DNA from: Treponema parvum
GTDB lineage: Bacteria > Spirochaetota > Spirochaetia > Treponematales > Treponemataceae
Assembly (NCBI RefSeq): GCF_017893965.1
Contig: NZ_CP054142.1
Coordinates: forward strand, 1,550,001-1,614,000
Direction: 5' to 3'
DNA length: 64,000 bases
Shown here: piece by piece, positions 20,013 to 29,033 of the stretch
How the letters are laid out: each line of letters opens with the position of its first letter
Numbering within the stretch: the stretch's first letter is position 1
Translations under genes and position numbers: made by a program
Notes under the pieces: generated by a model
The model's database searches: none
Told to the model about the DNA's origin: nothing
What the model saw: only the letters and a program-made list of their open reading frames with translations

Positions 20013-20193
20013 TTGAGGGCGATAAGGGAAACGCATATACCGTAAAGACAGGATCGCTCAGGCGGATTTTACGGACAGCGCATAAATTAATTTGGCATGT
20101 GCGCTTTTGCGCACGGCTAAAACTTTTTCGGAAATTAAACCGGCTTGAAGCTTAACTGCGAGAGCCTGCAAAATTTTTTATTAGGATAATTAT

Positions 20194-21126
20194 ATGAAAC
20201 CTATATATAAATCAATAGACGAACTTATAGGAAACACACCTCTGCTGGAACTTTCAAATATCCAAAGGGACGAAAACTTACAAGCAAGAGTTCTTGCAAA
20301 ACTTGAGTATTTTAATCCCGCAGGAAGTATAAAAGACAGAGCGGCAAAATCAATGCTCGACGACGCGGAAGCGAAGGGACTTTTAAAAAAGGGTTCCGTG
20401 ATAATCGAACCGACAAGCGGAAACACGGGAGTGGGACTTTCGGCAATAGCTTGCACGCGCGGCTACAGGGTAATAATTACAATGCCCGAAACGATGAGCG
20501 TCGAACGAAGGAATCTCATGAAGGCCTACGGAGCGGAACTTGTTTTGACGGACGGAGTAAAGGGAATGAAAGGCGCAATAGAAAAAGCCGAAGAGCTGTC
20601 AAGGTCAATACCCGGCAGTTTCATTCCCGGGCAATTTAAAAATCCCGCAAATCCCGAAGCGCATAAAAAGACTACGGGACCCGAAATCTGGAACGATACG
20701 GAAGGAAAAACGGATATTTTTGTTGCAGGAATCGGCACCGGCGGTACTATAAGCGGCACAGGAGAATACCTTAAATCAAAAAATCCAAAAATAAAAATCG
20801 TCGCCGTAGAACCCAAAGATTCGCCCGTTTTGTCCGAAGGACGCTCAGGGGCGCATAAAATTCAAGGAATCGGAGCGGGATTTGTTCCCGAAACCCTTGA
20901 CACAAAGATCTACGACGAGATCGTAACCGTAGAAAACGAAGACGCGTTTGAAACGGGAAGAAAATTATGCAGAAAAGAAGGAATTCTTGTAGGAATTTCT
21001 TCAGGAGCTGCGGTATGGGCTGCTATCAGTCTTGCCAAACGGCCTGAAAATAAAGGAAAGACTATCGTCGTGATTCTTCCCGACACAGGTGAAAGATATC
21101 TTTCTACGCCCATGTTTTCAGAATGA
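20194..21126 (+). CDS. cysK: cysteine synthase (O-acetylserine sulfhydrylase)
   Basis: A 310-residue PLP enzyme making L-cysteine from O-acetylserine and sulfide. It has the PLP lysine in [11 protein letters not shown], the substrate loop [10 protein letters not shown], the phosphate-binding [12 protein letters not shown] and the C-terminal [10 protein letters not shown] region with a pyrimidine-N contact at [11 protein letters not shown]. The length and motifs fit CysK type A or B. It lies 180 bases after sufD on the same strand, so it may share or follow the suf transcript; cysteine is the sulfur source for SUF. A GC-rich hairpin follows but carries a T-run only on the opposite strand. Identity is firm. 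Confidence 0.95.
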   Translation: MKPIYKSIDELIGNTPLLELSNIQRDENLQARVLAKLEYFNPAGSIKDRAAKSMLDDAEAKGLLKKGSVIIEPTSGNTGVGLSAIACTRGYRVIITMPETMSVERRNLMKAYGAELVLTDGVKGMKGAIEKAEELSRSIPGSFIPGQFKNPANPEAHKKTTGPEIWNDTEGKTDIFVAGIGTGGTISGTGEYLKSKNPKIKIVAVEPKDSPVLSEGRSGAHKIQGIGAGFVPETLDTKIYDEIVTVENEDAFETGRKLCRKEGILVGISSGAAVWAAISLAKRPENKGKTIVVILPDTGERYLSTPMFSE

Positions 21127-21141
21127 CGATGTAAATTTGCG

Positions 21142-21171
21142 AAAAAGCGGCCGGCGGCAACTGCCGGCCGC
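21142..21171 (-). terminator. intrinsic terminator after hinT
   Basis: Nine-base perfect GC arms GCGGCCGGC and GCCGGCCGC with a seven-base loop. Read on the minus strand the hairpin is followed by five T, so it ends the hinT transcript; it may also hinder readthrough from cysK. Confidence 0.8.
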
Positions 21172-21191
21172 CGGTAAAATCGCGATAAACG

Positions 21192-21596
21192 TCAGACCAT
21201 TTTAAGGCTCTGCCATAATTCATCTTTTGACAGCTTCGTTCCCGTATATTTCGGAAAAGACGGAAGCCCGTCGTCCGCTTTCCGCGGCACCAAATGAAAA
21301 TGCAAGTGAAAAACCGTCTGCCCTGCGCACGGTTCGTTGGCGTTCATAACGTCGACGCCTCCCCATCCGCAGTCGTCCACATAGTGCTTTGCAACCTTTT
21401 GCACGGTTTCAATAACATGGGCTAAGGTTTCTTTGTCGCAATCGAGAATATTTTTCACATGCTTTTTAGGAATCACAAGAGTGTGACCGTCAACATCGTC
21501 GGCCGCATCCAAAAAGACCAAAGTGTGTTCGTCTTCATAAATTTTACGGCAGGGAAGTTCTCCCGAAATTATCCTGCAAAAGACATCGTCGCTCAT
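21192..21596 (-). CDS. HIT family hydrolase (HinT-like)
   Basis: A 134-residue histidine-triad protein. The triad HLHFHLVP (His97, His99, His101) is intact, with the N-terminal CRIISGELPCRKIYED and HTLVIPKKHVKNI blocks characteristic of HinT purine-nucleoside phosphoramidases. AGGAGAC lies just before ATG 21596. It is convergent with cysK and followed by its own terminator. Housekeeping function is likely; physiological substrate unknown. Confidence 0.92.
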   Translation of the reverse strand: MSDDVFCRIISGELPCRKIYEDEHTLVFLDAADDVDGHTLVIPKKHVKNILDCDKETLAHVIETVQKVAKHYVDDCGWGGVDVMNANEPCAGQTVFHLHFHLVPRKADDGLPSFPKYTGTKLSKDELWQSLKMV

Positions 21597-21786
21597 AATA
21601 AGTCTCCTGTAAAAACTTTTGCAGAAAGTTGAAGCTTGCTCTCGTTCTGCAAAGAACCGATCCTAAACGTCCGCTTTCGCGGATTCAGAATCAACTTTCG
21701 AAAAGTCTTTCGGCGTTTTATTCATCGCTATCGTAAATGCGCGCTTTTAAAACATATCTTATCAGCATAAAACGAATACGGCAACA

Positions 21787-21918
21787 ATGCGTCATGAAAA
21801 AACATTGACCGCAACGGACACAGCGTTTATTTATGATAACACCAACGAATTAGGTTTGACAATGTATTTTTCTTTATCCGCGGCAGAAGCTGTTCGGGAT
21901 TTGCTAAAAACTAAATGA
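21787..21918 (+). other. short open frame in the spacer, possible gene remnant
   Basis: The 315-base gap between hinT and the GntR gene holds a 43-codon frame starting ATG 21787. It encodes TDTAFIYDNTNELGLTMY followed by SAAEAVRDLLKTK and runs 8 bases into the convergent regulator. The composition looks protein-like, but no Shine-Dalgarno is evident and I do not recognise the family. It might be the tail of a degraded gene. The rest of the gap shows only small inverted repeats. Confidence 0.25.
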
Positions 21919-22570
21919 TGAAGTTGCTTGCGGCGTAAATGGTATTGTACCGTTCTACGGATTTTTCAAGGTGGCTGCGGCAGACTTCTTCCGCACGGCT
22001 TATGTCATCCGAGAGGATGGAATCAATCATTTCAATGTGCTCATGGCGTGCATCGTCATCGCTTTTGCTGTCCGCAAATGACGACAGGATCCTTATGCGC
22101 TGGCTTTGAGACAGCAGCCGCTCTTCAGTGTCGATCAGAATTTGATTACGCGTGCATTCTGCAAGATAAAGGTGGAATTCGCTGTCCAGATCTCTGCCGC
22201 TGGCCGTAGCGGAAATCATTTTCGTATTATTGAATTCCCTTTTGAAGGCGGAAAGCTTTTCTGCGGATACGGAGTCGGCTATTTTCCGTATGATTGGAGG
22301 CTCGAGCATAAGCCGTACCTCGTAAATGCCAAGAATATCCCTGATCCGTAAAAACGAGGCGGTTATCCCTTTTCTGGGGATTATGGAAACAAGGCCTTCC
22401 GTAGATAATGTTGTTATAGCTTCGTGAACGGGCGTTCGGCTTATGCCCAGTTCGGAAACATATTTTTTTTCATCAATAGGCTCGCCCGGTTTGATAATAT
22501 TATTGATAATCTGCTTTTTGATGTGTGAGTAGGCTTGCTCTTTCAGGCTTTTGTTTTCATTTTCAATCAT
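21911..22570 (-). CDS. GntR family transcriptional regulator, FadR/FCD subfamily
   Basis: A 219-residue regulator. The N-terminal winged helix includes AYSHIKKQIINNIIKPGEPI and the recognition helix LGISRTPVHEAITTLSTEGLV (about residues 15-65). The C-terminal all-helical FCD domain (about 85-210) has the metal-binding type residues spread through YEVRLMLEPPII, DSEFHLYLAECT and HIEMIDSILSDD. Such proteins bind small organic acids and usually repress transport and catabolism genes. It is divergent from dctPQM and the oxidoreductase trio, and a perfect 14-base palindrome lies just after the dctP -10 box, so it very likely controls that operon. Confidence 0.92.
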   Translation of the reverse strand: MIENENKSLKEQAYSHIKKQIINNIIKPGEPIDEKKYVSELGISRTPVHEAITTLSTEGLVSIIPRKGITASFLRIRDILGIYEVRLMLEPPIIRKIADSVSAEKLSAFKREFNNTKMISATASGRDLDSEFHLYLAECTRNQILIDTEERLLSQSQRIRILSSFADSKSDDDARHEHIEMIDSILSDDISRAEEVCRSHLEKSVERYNTIYAASNFII

Positions 22571-22707
22571 GGCTCATCCTTAAAATAACATAACATCTCC
22601 TTAAAACACTATAAAAACTATAAACAAAAAAAAATGAAAAAACAAGGTTTTATTTCTTGTCGTCGGGCGGCGGGATTGTCGATTTTTATAGGTTTTAATT
22701 TTTAAAC

Positions 22708-22736
22708 TTGACGGCTTAATAAAGTAGACCTATAAT
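22708..22736 (+). promoter_or_regulatory. sigma-70 type promoter for the TRAP-oxidoreductase operon
   Basis: TTGACG at 22708-22713 and a perfect TATAAT at 22731-22736 with 17 bases between them. It leaves a leader of over 200 bases before dctP; no terminator or riboswitch fold was recognised in the leader. Confidence 0.75.
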
Positions 22737-22747
22737 CTAATTATGGC

Positions 22748-22761
22748 TGTGATATATCACA
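22748..22761 (+). promoter_or_regulatory. 14-base palindromic operator candidate
   Basis: TGTGATATATCACA is a perfect palindrome beginning 11 bases after the -10 box, so a bound protein would block early transcription. A half-site ATATATCA follows. The central spacing (TGTGA-N4-TCACA) is two bases short of a CRP site, and the divergent GntR/FCD regulator is the likelier ligand. Confidence 0.65.
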
Positions 22762-22956
22762 AATATATCAGCGGCATACCTTAATTTATCAAGGAATGTA
22801 AAACAAAAACTGCCGGAACAGAACAGCTTTTGTTTACCGAGTTTTCTTTTGAAAACTTGATTATTTAATATCACGTTCTCATACATTTGCGGACGTGGGT
22901 AAAAAACCGATTGAATGCTGAAAATATTCTTCTCGGTTTTTGATTAGGAGGTCTAT

Positions 22957-23964
22957 ATGAAAAAAACATTGATTCTGGTGTTTGCCGTTGTTCTTGGGAT
23001 TTTTTTAGTGGGCTGCAGCAAGTCCTCTCATCAAAGCGCGCAAAAGAAGGCCGTAAATGTTATGATTGGTTATGAGAACAATCCCGGAGAACCGATTGAC
23101 CTTGCCTGTCAGAAATGGAAGGAATACGTAGAGCAGGAAAGCAAAGGCTCCATGACGGTTACGCTTTATCCGTCAAGTCAGCTTGGAACAAAGGACAATA
23201 TAATCGACCAAGCTGTGAACGGCGAACCTGTAATCACTTTGGCAAACGGCGCCTTTTTTCAGGACAGGGGGGTAAAGGATTTCGGAATAGTGTTTGCGCC
23301 GTACCTGTTCGGCTCTTGGGATGATTTCAAAAAGCTTATGGCCAGCGACTGGTGGAAGCAAAAATGCGATGAGCTGGAAAAACAGTGCAATCTCAAGATA
23401 TTGACGTCATGGAACTACGGTGTTCGCCATACTATCACAAAGGCTCCCGTAAAGACCCCTGAAGACCTGAAAGGAAAAAAAATCCGTGTACCGAACAATG
23501 TTATTCAGGTTAGAGGAACCGCCGCCCTCGGCGCAACTCCGACGCCTATGTCCTTGGGTGATGTCTATACGGCGCTTCAACAGGGTGTAATCGACGGTCT
23601 TGAAAATCCTCTTCCGGTAATTCTGAACGGAGCTTTTCAGGAAGTTGCAAAATACCTAATTCTTGACGGACATATCTATGACGAAACATGCTGGATCACA
23701 GGGACTAAATTTTATGAAAAACTGTCTCCGGAACAGCAGAAGATCCTTGTTGACTGTGGAAACAAAGCCGGAGTATACAATAATCAGCAGCTTGATTCTC
23801 TTACGCAGGATGCCTTGAACAAGCTGAAGGATGCGGGCGTTGTTGTGACAAATATTGACCTTGAGGCCTTCAGAAAAGCGTCCGAATCGTTCTACAGCGA
23901 TCCTGAAATCAAGAAAATGTGGTCTCCCGATATAGTTGACACGATACGCAAAATCATAAAATAA
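22957..23964 (+). CDS. dctP: TRAP transporter solute-binding lipoprotein, DctP family
   Basis: A 335-residue periplasmic receptor for a C4-type or sugar acid. The signal peptide ends in a lipobox LVGC (Cys near residue 20), so the protein is a lipoprotein. DctP features are YPSSQLGTKDNIIDQA, the conserved Arg in KIRVPNNVIQVRG that pairs with the substrate carboxylate, and LGDVYTALQQGVIDGLENP. TAGGAGG precedes the start. It leads the operon dctP-dctQ-dctM-oxidoreductases. The substrate is unknown; the trio downstream suggests a hydroxy acid or phosphorylated polyol oxidised after uptake. Confidence 0.93.
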   Translation: MKKTLILVFAVVLGIFLVGCSKSSHQSAQKKAVNVMIGYENNPGEPIDLACQKWKEYVEQESKGSMTVTLYPSSQLGTKDNIIDQAVNGEPVITLANGAFFQDRGVKDFGIVFAPYLFGSWDDFKKLMASDWWKQKCDELEKQCNLKILTSWNYGVRHTITKAPVKTPEDLKGKKIRVPNNVIQVRGTAALGATPTPMSLGDVYTALQQGVIDGLENPLPVILNGAFQEVAKYLILDGHIYDETCWITGTKFYEKLSPEQQKILVDCGNKAGVYNNQQLDSLTQDALNKLKDAGVVVTNIDLEAFRKASESFYSDPEIKKMWSPDIVDTIRKIIK

Positions 23965-23972
23965 CATCTCAG

Positions 23973-24003
23973 GTTATGCTGCCGTTCATAGCGGCAGCAT
24001 AAC
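23973..24003 (+). other. perfect 12-base-arm hairpin after dctP
   Basis: GTTATGCTGCCG and CGGCAGCATAAC flank a seven-base loop, nine bases after the dctP stop. No T-run follows. It probably stabilises the dctP message or partly stops transcription before dctQM, giving more binding protein than membrane subunits. Confidence 0.65.
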
Positions 24004-24106
24004 TCCGGAAAGCTAAATTTCTTGCAATCAATTTGAAAAAACAGTTTTTTATCAATTAGACGTATGTGCGTATCTCTGTTAATGCCCGTACGTCCGGGAG
24101 TGGAAA

Positions 24107-24589
24107 ATGTATAAAAAGCCCTTGCTCATAAATGCCTTGAAGAACCTTGACACTGTGATTGCCGCGTTGGCTTTGGTTTTACTTGTCGCAGTAACATTTG
24201 TCGGTGTTGTTATGCGCTATGTCTTTTCAAGTCCGTTTGCATGGGAGGAGGAAGTTCAGCTGGCGCTTATTGTATGGGTAGTGTTTTTTGGCGGCAGATA
24301 TGCCTTTGTGACCGGCAGCCATCCGGCTATTGATATGATCGTAAACGTATTCCCAAAAAAGATCAGAAAACCGTTCATGTGCGCTGTCATTCTTTTTTCG
24401 ATCACGGTTCTGCTGTATGCCGGACTGCAGGGTTTTAGATACACGCTGCAGATGTTGAATAACTCTCGTGTCACAAACATACTGCGTATTCCATTTGCAT
24501 TGATTTACGCACCACTGCCGATCGGCTGTGTCCTGATGTCGGCGCAGATTGTAATAAACAATTTTTGTAAAAAAACCGGGGAGGAGTAA
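24107..24589 (+). CDS. dctQ: TRAP transporter small permease subunit, DctQ family
   Basis: A 160-residue membrane protein with four predicted helices (about 15-38, 48-68, 90-110, 128-150). It includes the DctQ hallmark FSSPFAWEEEVQLALIVWVVFFGG with acidic residues between helices one and two. GGGAG lies before the ATG. It overlaps nothing and stops two bases before dctM, so the two subunits are tightly coupled. It partners DctM and DctP in sodium-driven uptake. Confidence 0.9.
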   Translation: MYKKPLLINALKNLDTVIAALALVLLVAVTFVGVVMRYVFSSPFAWEEEVQLALIVWVVFFGGRYAFVTGSHPAIDMIVNVFPKKIRKPFMCAVILFSITVLLYAGLQGFRYTLQMLNNSRVTNILRIPFALIYAPLPIGCVLMSAQIVINNFCKKTGEE

Positions 24590-24591
24590 CT

Positions 24592-25872
24592 ATGCAGACA
24601 ACGCTTATAGGACTTGCCGCTGCAGTTCTTCTTGCATCTCTTTTTCTGAACGTGCCTGTTTTTATTTCCATTTTGGCAGGTTCCGTAACATACTTTTTCC
24701 TTTCCGGCGGCTCTCTTACAACGCTGCTCGGCCAGAGAATTCTGTCCGGCGTGGAAAGCATACCTCTTCTTGCGATTCCTTTCTTTGTTGCGGCAGGGGT
24801 CTTCATGAATTATTCCGGAGTTACAAGAAGGATAATGAACTTCTGCAACCTTTTGATCGGACAGCGGACAGGCGGGCTTGCGCAGGTAAATGTCCTTCTT
24901 TCAACTCTCATGGGCGGACTTTCAGGGAGTAATCTTGCCGATGCGGCGATGGAATCCAAGATGCTTGTTCCTGAGATGGAAAAAAAAGGCTTCTCAAAAG
25001 AATTTTCTACGGTAGTTACGGCAATGTCCTCTATGATCACGCCCTTGATTCCGCCCGGAATTGCAATGATCCTGTACGGGTCTGTGGCAAATATTTCCAT
25101 AGGAAAAATCTTTATTGCCGGAATAGGAAACGGATTGTTGCTCTGTGTCGCAATGATGATTCTTGTTGCCGTTATTTCAAAAAAAAGAGGCTATAAATCG
25201 GTTGAAAAACTTGAGGTTAAGCCTTCGCAAGCTATACAAGGAGCGATTCTTCCGTTGTGCCTTCCTGTCATAATTCTTGGAGGAATAAGACTCGGAATTT
25301 TTACCGCCACTGAAGCAGGTTCTGTCGCCATAGTGTATGCTCTTGTGCTCGGACTTATCTATAAGGAGCTTAAGATTGAAAACATCAAGACAGGACTTAA
25401 AGAGACCGTTGCAACCACCGCTTCGATTATGGTAATTGTAGGAGCCGCGTCTGCTTTCGCGTGGGTCTTAACCAGAGGGCAGATTCCACAGAAATTCACA
25501 CAGCTTGTGATTGGAACTATTCACAGCAAATATGTATTCCTGATAGTTGTAATCTTATTTCTCATTGTGGTCGGAATGTTCATAGAAGGGAATGCGGCTC
25601 TTATCGTACTTGTTCCGCTTCTCGCCCCTGTAGCGAACGCTTATGGGATCGATCCAATTCATTTTGCGATGGTCTATATATTTACGATGGCCTGCGGCGG
25701 CGTAACGCCTCCTGTGGGAACGCTTATATTTGTGACGTGCGGAATAACAAAATGTACCATAAAGGATTTTATAATGGAGTCCATTCCTTTTTACATTATG
25801 TTGTTTATCTGCATGCTGCTTATAGCTTTTTGCCCATGGATATCAACAGGGCTTGTCAATCTGATTTACTGA
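24592..25872 (+). CDS. dctM: TRAP transporter large permease subunit, DctM family
   Basis: A 426-residue transport subunit with about twelve hydrophobic segments. Family features include FVAAGVFMNYSGVTRRI, LMGGLSGSNLADAAMESK, ITPLIPPGIAMILYGS and the C-terminal YIFTMACGGVTPPVG. It forms the ion-coupled channel part of the transporter. GGGGAGG precedes ATG 24592. The first oxidoreductase gene starts 81 bases downstream on the same strand with no terminator between, so uptake and oxidation are probably coexpressed. Confidence 0.93.
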   Translation: MQTTLIGLAAAVLLASLFLNVPVFISILAGSVTYFFLSGGSLTTLLGQRILSGVESIPLLAIPFFVAAGVFMNYSGVTRRIMNFCNLLIGQRTGGLAQVNVLLSTLMGGLSGSNLADAAMESKMLVPEMEKKGFSKEFSTVVTAMSSMITPLIPPGIAMILYGSVANISIGKIFIAGIGNGLLLCVAMMILVAVISKKRGYKSVEKLEVKPSQAIQGAILPLCLPVIILGGIRLGIFTATEAGSVAIVYALVLGLIYKELKIENIKTGLKETVATTASIMVIVGAASAFAWVLTRGQIPQKFTQLVIGTIHSKYVFLIVVILFLIVVGMFIEGNAALIVLVPLLAPVANAYGIDPIHFAMVYIFTMACGGVTPPVGTLIFVTCGITKCTIKDFIMESIPFYIMLFICMLLIAFCPWISTGLVNLIY

Positions 25873-25953
25873 CAGGAAGGCTCTAAAAACTGCGGTTTTT
25901 AGAGGTAAGCGCGGCTCATGAGCCGACAATCTGATTATATTCGAGGAAAACAG

Positions 25954-27402
25954 ATGAAAACTGTATATGATGTGCTTATCATTGGCGGCGGAGTTGTAGG
26001 CAGCGCCGTTGCTAGGGAACTGTCCGCATATAAACTGTCAATAGGTGTGCTGGAAAAGAATTTTGATGTCTGCAATGAAACCAGCGGAAGAAATTCAGGA
26101 GTGGTTCACGGCGGTTTTGCTTATGACACAGGGACACTGAAGGCAAAGCTCTGTGTAGAAGGCAACAGGATGATGGATCAGCTTTCCGACGAGCTTGGTT
26201 TCAGATTCGACAGGTGCGGTAAGGTTCTTGTCGGCAATACTTTGGAAGAGAGGAAGTCTCTTGAAAAAACCGTTGCCCAAGGAAGAAAAAACGGAGCGAC
26301 GGAATTGTCCATTATTTCCGAGGATGAGCTCCACCGCCTTGTTCCCAAGGCCGTAGGAAAATTCGCAATGTTTTCTAAAAATTCCGGAGTTGTAGATCCT
26401 TTTAATTATACGATCGCACTGGCGGAAAACGCAGTTTTGAATGGGGCTAAGTATTTTTTTGACACTAAGGTCGGTGCAATAAGGCGCGGCGACGGTCTGT
26501 GGATGCTGGAAACTTCCAGGGGACAATTCGCCTCCAAATGGGTCGTAAATGCCGCAGGGCTTGGCTGCGGCGCCGTTTCAGATATGCTCGGAATAAAAGG
26601 CTACAAGATAATCGGTTCTAAGGGCGACTATATAATACTTGACAAAAGGACAGGACCTCTTCTTCCTATGCCCGTGTACCCTGTTCCGTCAAATACCTAC
26701 ATGGGAATTCATGTGACCAATACTACCGACGGAAATGTCATCATAGGGCCTAATGCGGATAATGTGAACGATTTTGCATATTATGGCGTTCTTCAGAAAA
26801 ATCTTGACTATCTTGTTGAAAGCGCATCAAGAATTTGGCCTTGTATCAACCGCGGGGACTGCATAAGAAACTATTCGGGCATATTGCCGAAGCTCGTTGA
26901 CGACAGCGGCAGTATTCAGGATTTTAAGATAGAGATAAAAAACGACATTGCGCCGAATGCCGTAAACCTTATCGGTATTGAGTCTCCGGGCTTAACGGCT
27001 GCAGTTCCAATCGCCCGCCATGTCATCGGCATGATGAAAGAGTACGTAAATCTAGAAAAAAAAGAAGGCTATAATCCCAGACTGCCGAAAGTAATGCGTT
27101 TCGCAGAACTGGATGAGGAAGAACTTTCTGCCCTGATAAAAAAGGAGCCTGATTACGGTGAATTGGTCTGCCGATGTGAAAAAGTGTCAAAGGCTGAATT
27201 TGTAAGGGCAATTCATAATCCGCTTGGAGTCCATACGATGACGGGAATAAAATACCGAACCCGTGCTATGATGGGCAGATGTCAGGGCGGATACTGCAGG
27301 ATGCGTTTGGCTCAGCTTCTGGAACAGGAGCTGGGATTGAAACCCGAAGAGATTGTGTATGAGCGCAAAGGCTCGAATCCTTTTATTGGGCAGATGAGGT
27401 AG
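25954..27402 (+). CDS. FAD-dependent dehydrogenase with BFD-like [2Fe-2S] domain (GlpA-like)
   Basis: A 482-residue oxidoreductase. The N-terminal dinucleotide fold is VLIIGGGVVGSAVARELS, followed by NSGVVHGG typical of DAO/GlpA-D family enzymes. The C-terminus (about 405-465) carries a BFD-like ferredoxin domain with Cys in CRCEKV and RCQGGYC. The architecture is that of anaerobic glycerol-3-phosphate dehydrogenase-type proteins found in Thermotoga and clostridia. The true substrate may be another hydroxy acid because the gene sits behind a TRAP transporter rather than with glpK. ATG 25954 has CGAGGA upstream; 12 extra codons to 25918 lack a ribosome site. The next gene starts 7 bases after the stop. 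Confidence 0.85.
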   Translation: MKTVYDVLIIGGGVVGSAVARELSAYKLSIGVLEKNFDVCNETSGRNSGVVHGGFAYDTGTLKAKLCVEGNRMMDQLSDELGFRFDRCGKVLVGNTLEERKSLEKTVAQGRKNGATELSIISEDELHRLVPKAVGKFAMFSKNSGVVDPFNYTIALAENAVLNGAKYFFDTKVGAIRRGDGLWMLETSRGQFASKWVVNAAGLGCGAVSDMLGIKGYKIIGSKGDYIILDKRTGPLLPMPVYPVPSNTYMGIHVTNTTDGNVIIGPNADNVNDFAYYGVLQKNLDYLVESASRIWPCINRGDCIRNYSGILPKLVDDSGSIQDFKIEIKNDIAPNAVNLIGIESPGLTAAVPIARHVIGMMKEYVNLEKKEGYNPRLPKVMRFAELDEEELSALIKKEPDYGELVCRCEKVSKAEFVRAIHNPLGVHTMTGIKYRTRAMMGRCQGGYCRMRLAQLLEQELGLKPEEIVYERKGSNPFIGQMR

Positions 27403-27408
27403 TTTGAT

Positions 27409-28656
27409 ATGGCGGCTGAAACGTTTGAAACAAGAGATGTGGTAATTGTGGGCGGCGGCCCGGCAGGCCTTGCCGCTGCTGTAGAGCTGTATAATAAAGG
27501 AATCGAAAACATCATTATTCTGGAACGTGAAAAAAGTCTCGGGGGAATTTTAAGGCAGTGCATACACGACGGTTTCGGACTTACACGTTTTAGGGAACTT
27601 CTTTCGGGGCCTGAATATGCCGACCGCTTTATAAAGGAAGTCGTAAGCAGGAAAATCCCGTATATGACAAATACGAGCGTTACAAATATTTCTCCGGAGC
27701 ATATTGTAACGGCCGTATCTCCCGACGGTCTTATCACAATCAAGGCCAAGGCTGTAATTTTGGGGATGGGATGCCGCGAAAGAACAAGAGGCGCGCTTCA
27801 GATTCCCGGAGAGCGGCCGTCGGGAGTGCTGACCGCCGGTGTTGCTCAGGCATACATAAATCTTTTTAACAGAAAAATCGGCAGGGAAATTGTCGTTCTC
27901 GGTTCAGGCGACATAGGGCTGATAATGGCACGACGCTTGAGCCTTGAAGGCGCGCATGTCCATGCCGTGTATGAAATTCAGAGTACTCCTTCAGGCCTTC
28001 CGCGGAACATCCGTCAGTGTCTTGAAGATTTCAATATTCCTCTGTACCTAAGTCATACGGTAACGGACATAAAGGGCGGTTCAAGGATAACGTCTGTTGT
28101 TGTTTCAAAGGTTGATTCGGATATGAAGCCGATTCCCGAAACCGAAGAGGAAATTCCGTGCGATACGCTGATCTTAAGCGTAGGCTTGATTCCTGAAAAC
28201 GAGCTTTCGTTGGACTGCGGAATAAAGCTTGATCCGCATACAAAGGGCGCCGTAGTAGATGAATTTTTCCAGACATCGGTAAAAGGTATCTTTGCGGCGG
28301 GAAACGTTCTTCATGTGCATGATCTTGTTGACAATGTTTCCCTCGAAGCTGAATCTCTTGCCGATTCCGTGGCGGAATATCTGGAAACTCAGTTCTTGCC
28401 TGAAAGCGGCATAAATATTTCTTATGACAGGAATATAAACCATGTTGTGCCTCAGAGAATCAGCGGAAAAAAAGACATAATTCTGTCATTTAGAGTTACA
28501 CGTGAGCTTTACGGAAAATCGGTGGCAATTATGCAAGGCGGTTCGGAAGTCCTGGTGAAAAAAATAAAGAAAATGACCCCGGCTGAAATGATCCGCATTC
28601 CTGTAATGTGCGACAAACTGAATTCCGACTGTAATCTGGAGGTCTGCATAAGATGA
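27409..28656 (+). CDS. NAD(P)/FAD-dependent oxidoreductase of the GlpA-like trio
   Basis: A 415-residue pyridine-nucleotide-disulfide-type flavoprotein. The FAD fold is VVIVGGGPAGLAAAVEL, the NAD fold is IVVLGSGDIGLIMARRL, and FAAGNVLHVHDLVD closes the FAD site. GGILRQCIHDGFGL near residue 45 places a cysteine close to the flavin but the classic CxxxxC disulfide is absent, so it probably passes electrons between its partner dehydrogenase and NAD(P). It lies between the GlpA-like gene and the DUF1667 gene, overlapping the latter by 4 bases. Confidence 0.88.
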   Translation: MAAETFETRDVVIVGGGPAGLAAAVELYNKGIENIIILEREKSLGGILRQCIHDGFGLTRFRELLSGPEYADRFIKEVVSRKIPYMTNTSVTNISPEHIVTAVSPDGLITIKAKAVILGMGCRERTRGALQIPGERPSGVLTAGVAQAYINLFNRKIGREIVVLGSGDIGLIMARRLSLEGAHVHAVYEIQSTPSGLPRNIRQCLEDFNIPLYLSHTVTDIKGGSRITSVVVSKVDSDMKPIPETEEEIPCDTLILSVGLIPENELSLDCGIKLDPHTKGAVVDEFFQTSVKGIFAAGNVLHVHDLVDNVSLEAESLADSVAEYLETQFLPESGINISYDRNINHVVPQRISGKKDIILSFRVTRELYGKSVAIMQGGSEVLVKKIKKMTPAEMIRIPVMCDKLNSDCNLEVCIR

Positions 28657-29033
28657 AAAAGGAACTTACATGCATAATCTGTCCGAACGGCTGTACGGTT
28701 ACGGTTGAAACGGATGAAAAGACAAACGATATTATCTCCATAGAAGGGTATGCCTGCCCTAAAGGCGAACAGTATGCACGGCAGGAATTTACGGAGCCTT
28801 TAAGGACGGTTACTTCGAGCGTCCGCATACAGGGAGGAGAACTTCCCCTCGTTTCCGTCCGCCTGACAAAACCTGTTCCTCAAAAACGGATTTTTGACGT
28901 TATGGACGAAATAAAGAAAATTACAGTGCAGGCGCCTGTGGCTGTAGGAACCGTAGTCAAAAAATCCGTGTTAGGCTTTGACAGCGATCTGATCGCAACC
29001 AAATCCGTCGGAAAGATTTCCGAAGAAAAATAA
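28653..29033 (+). CDS. DUF1667 cysteine-motif protein
   Basis: A 126-residue protein of the DUF1667 family. Two pairs of cysteines (CIICPNGC near the N-terminus and YACPKGEQYA near residue 33) suggest a small metal or Fe-S site. The family is almost always found behind the two FAD oxidoreductases that precede it here and is thought to be a third subunit of the complex. Its ATG overlaps the upstream gene (ATGA). It is the last gene of the operon; no clear terminator follows. Biochemical function is unproven. Confidence 0.85.
   Translation: MKKELTCIICPNGCTVTVETDEKTNDIISIEGYACPKGEQYARQEFTEPLRTVTSSVRIQGGELPLVSVRLTKPVPQKRIFDVMDEIKKITVQAPVAVGTVVKKSVLGFDSDLIATKSVGKISEEK

Noticed and set aside
22748-22761. 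CRP/FNR binding site in the dctP leader
   Set aside because: The palindrome has four rather than six bases between TGTGA and TCACA, and lies downstream of the -10 box, which suits a repressor better than an activator.
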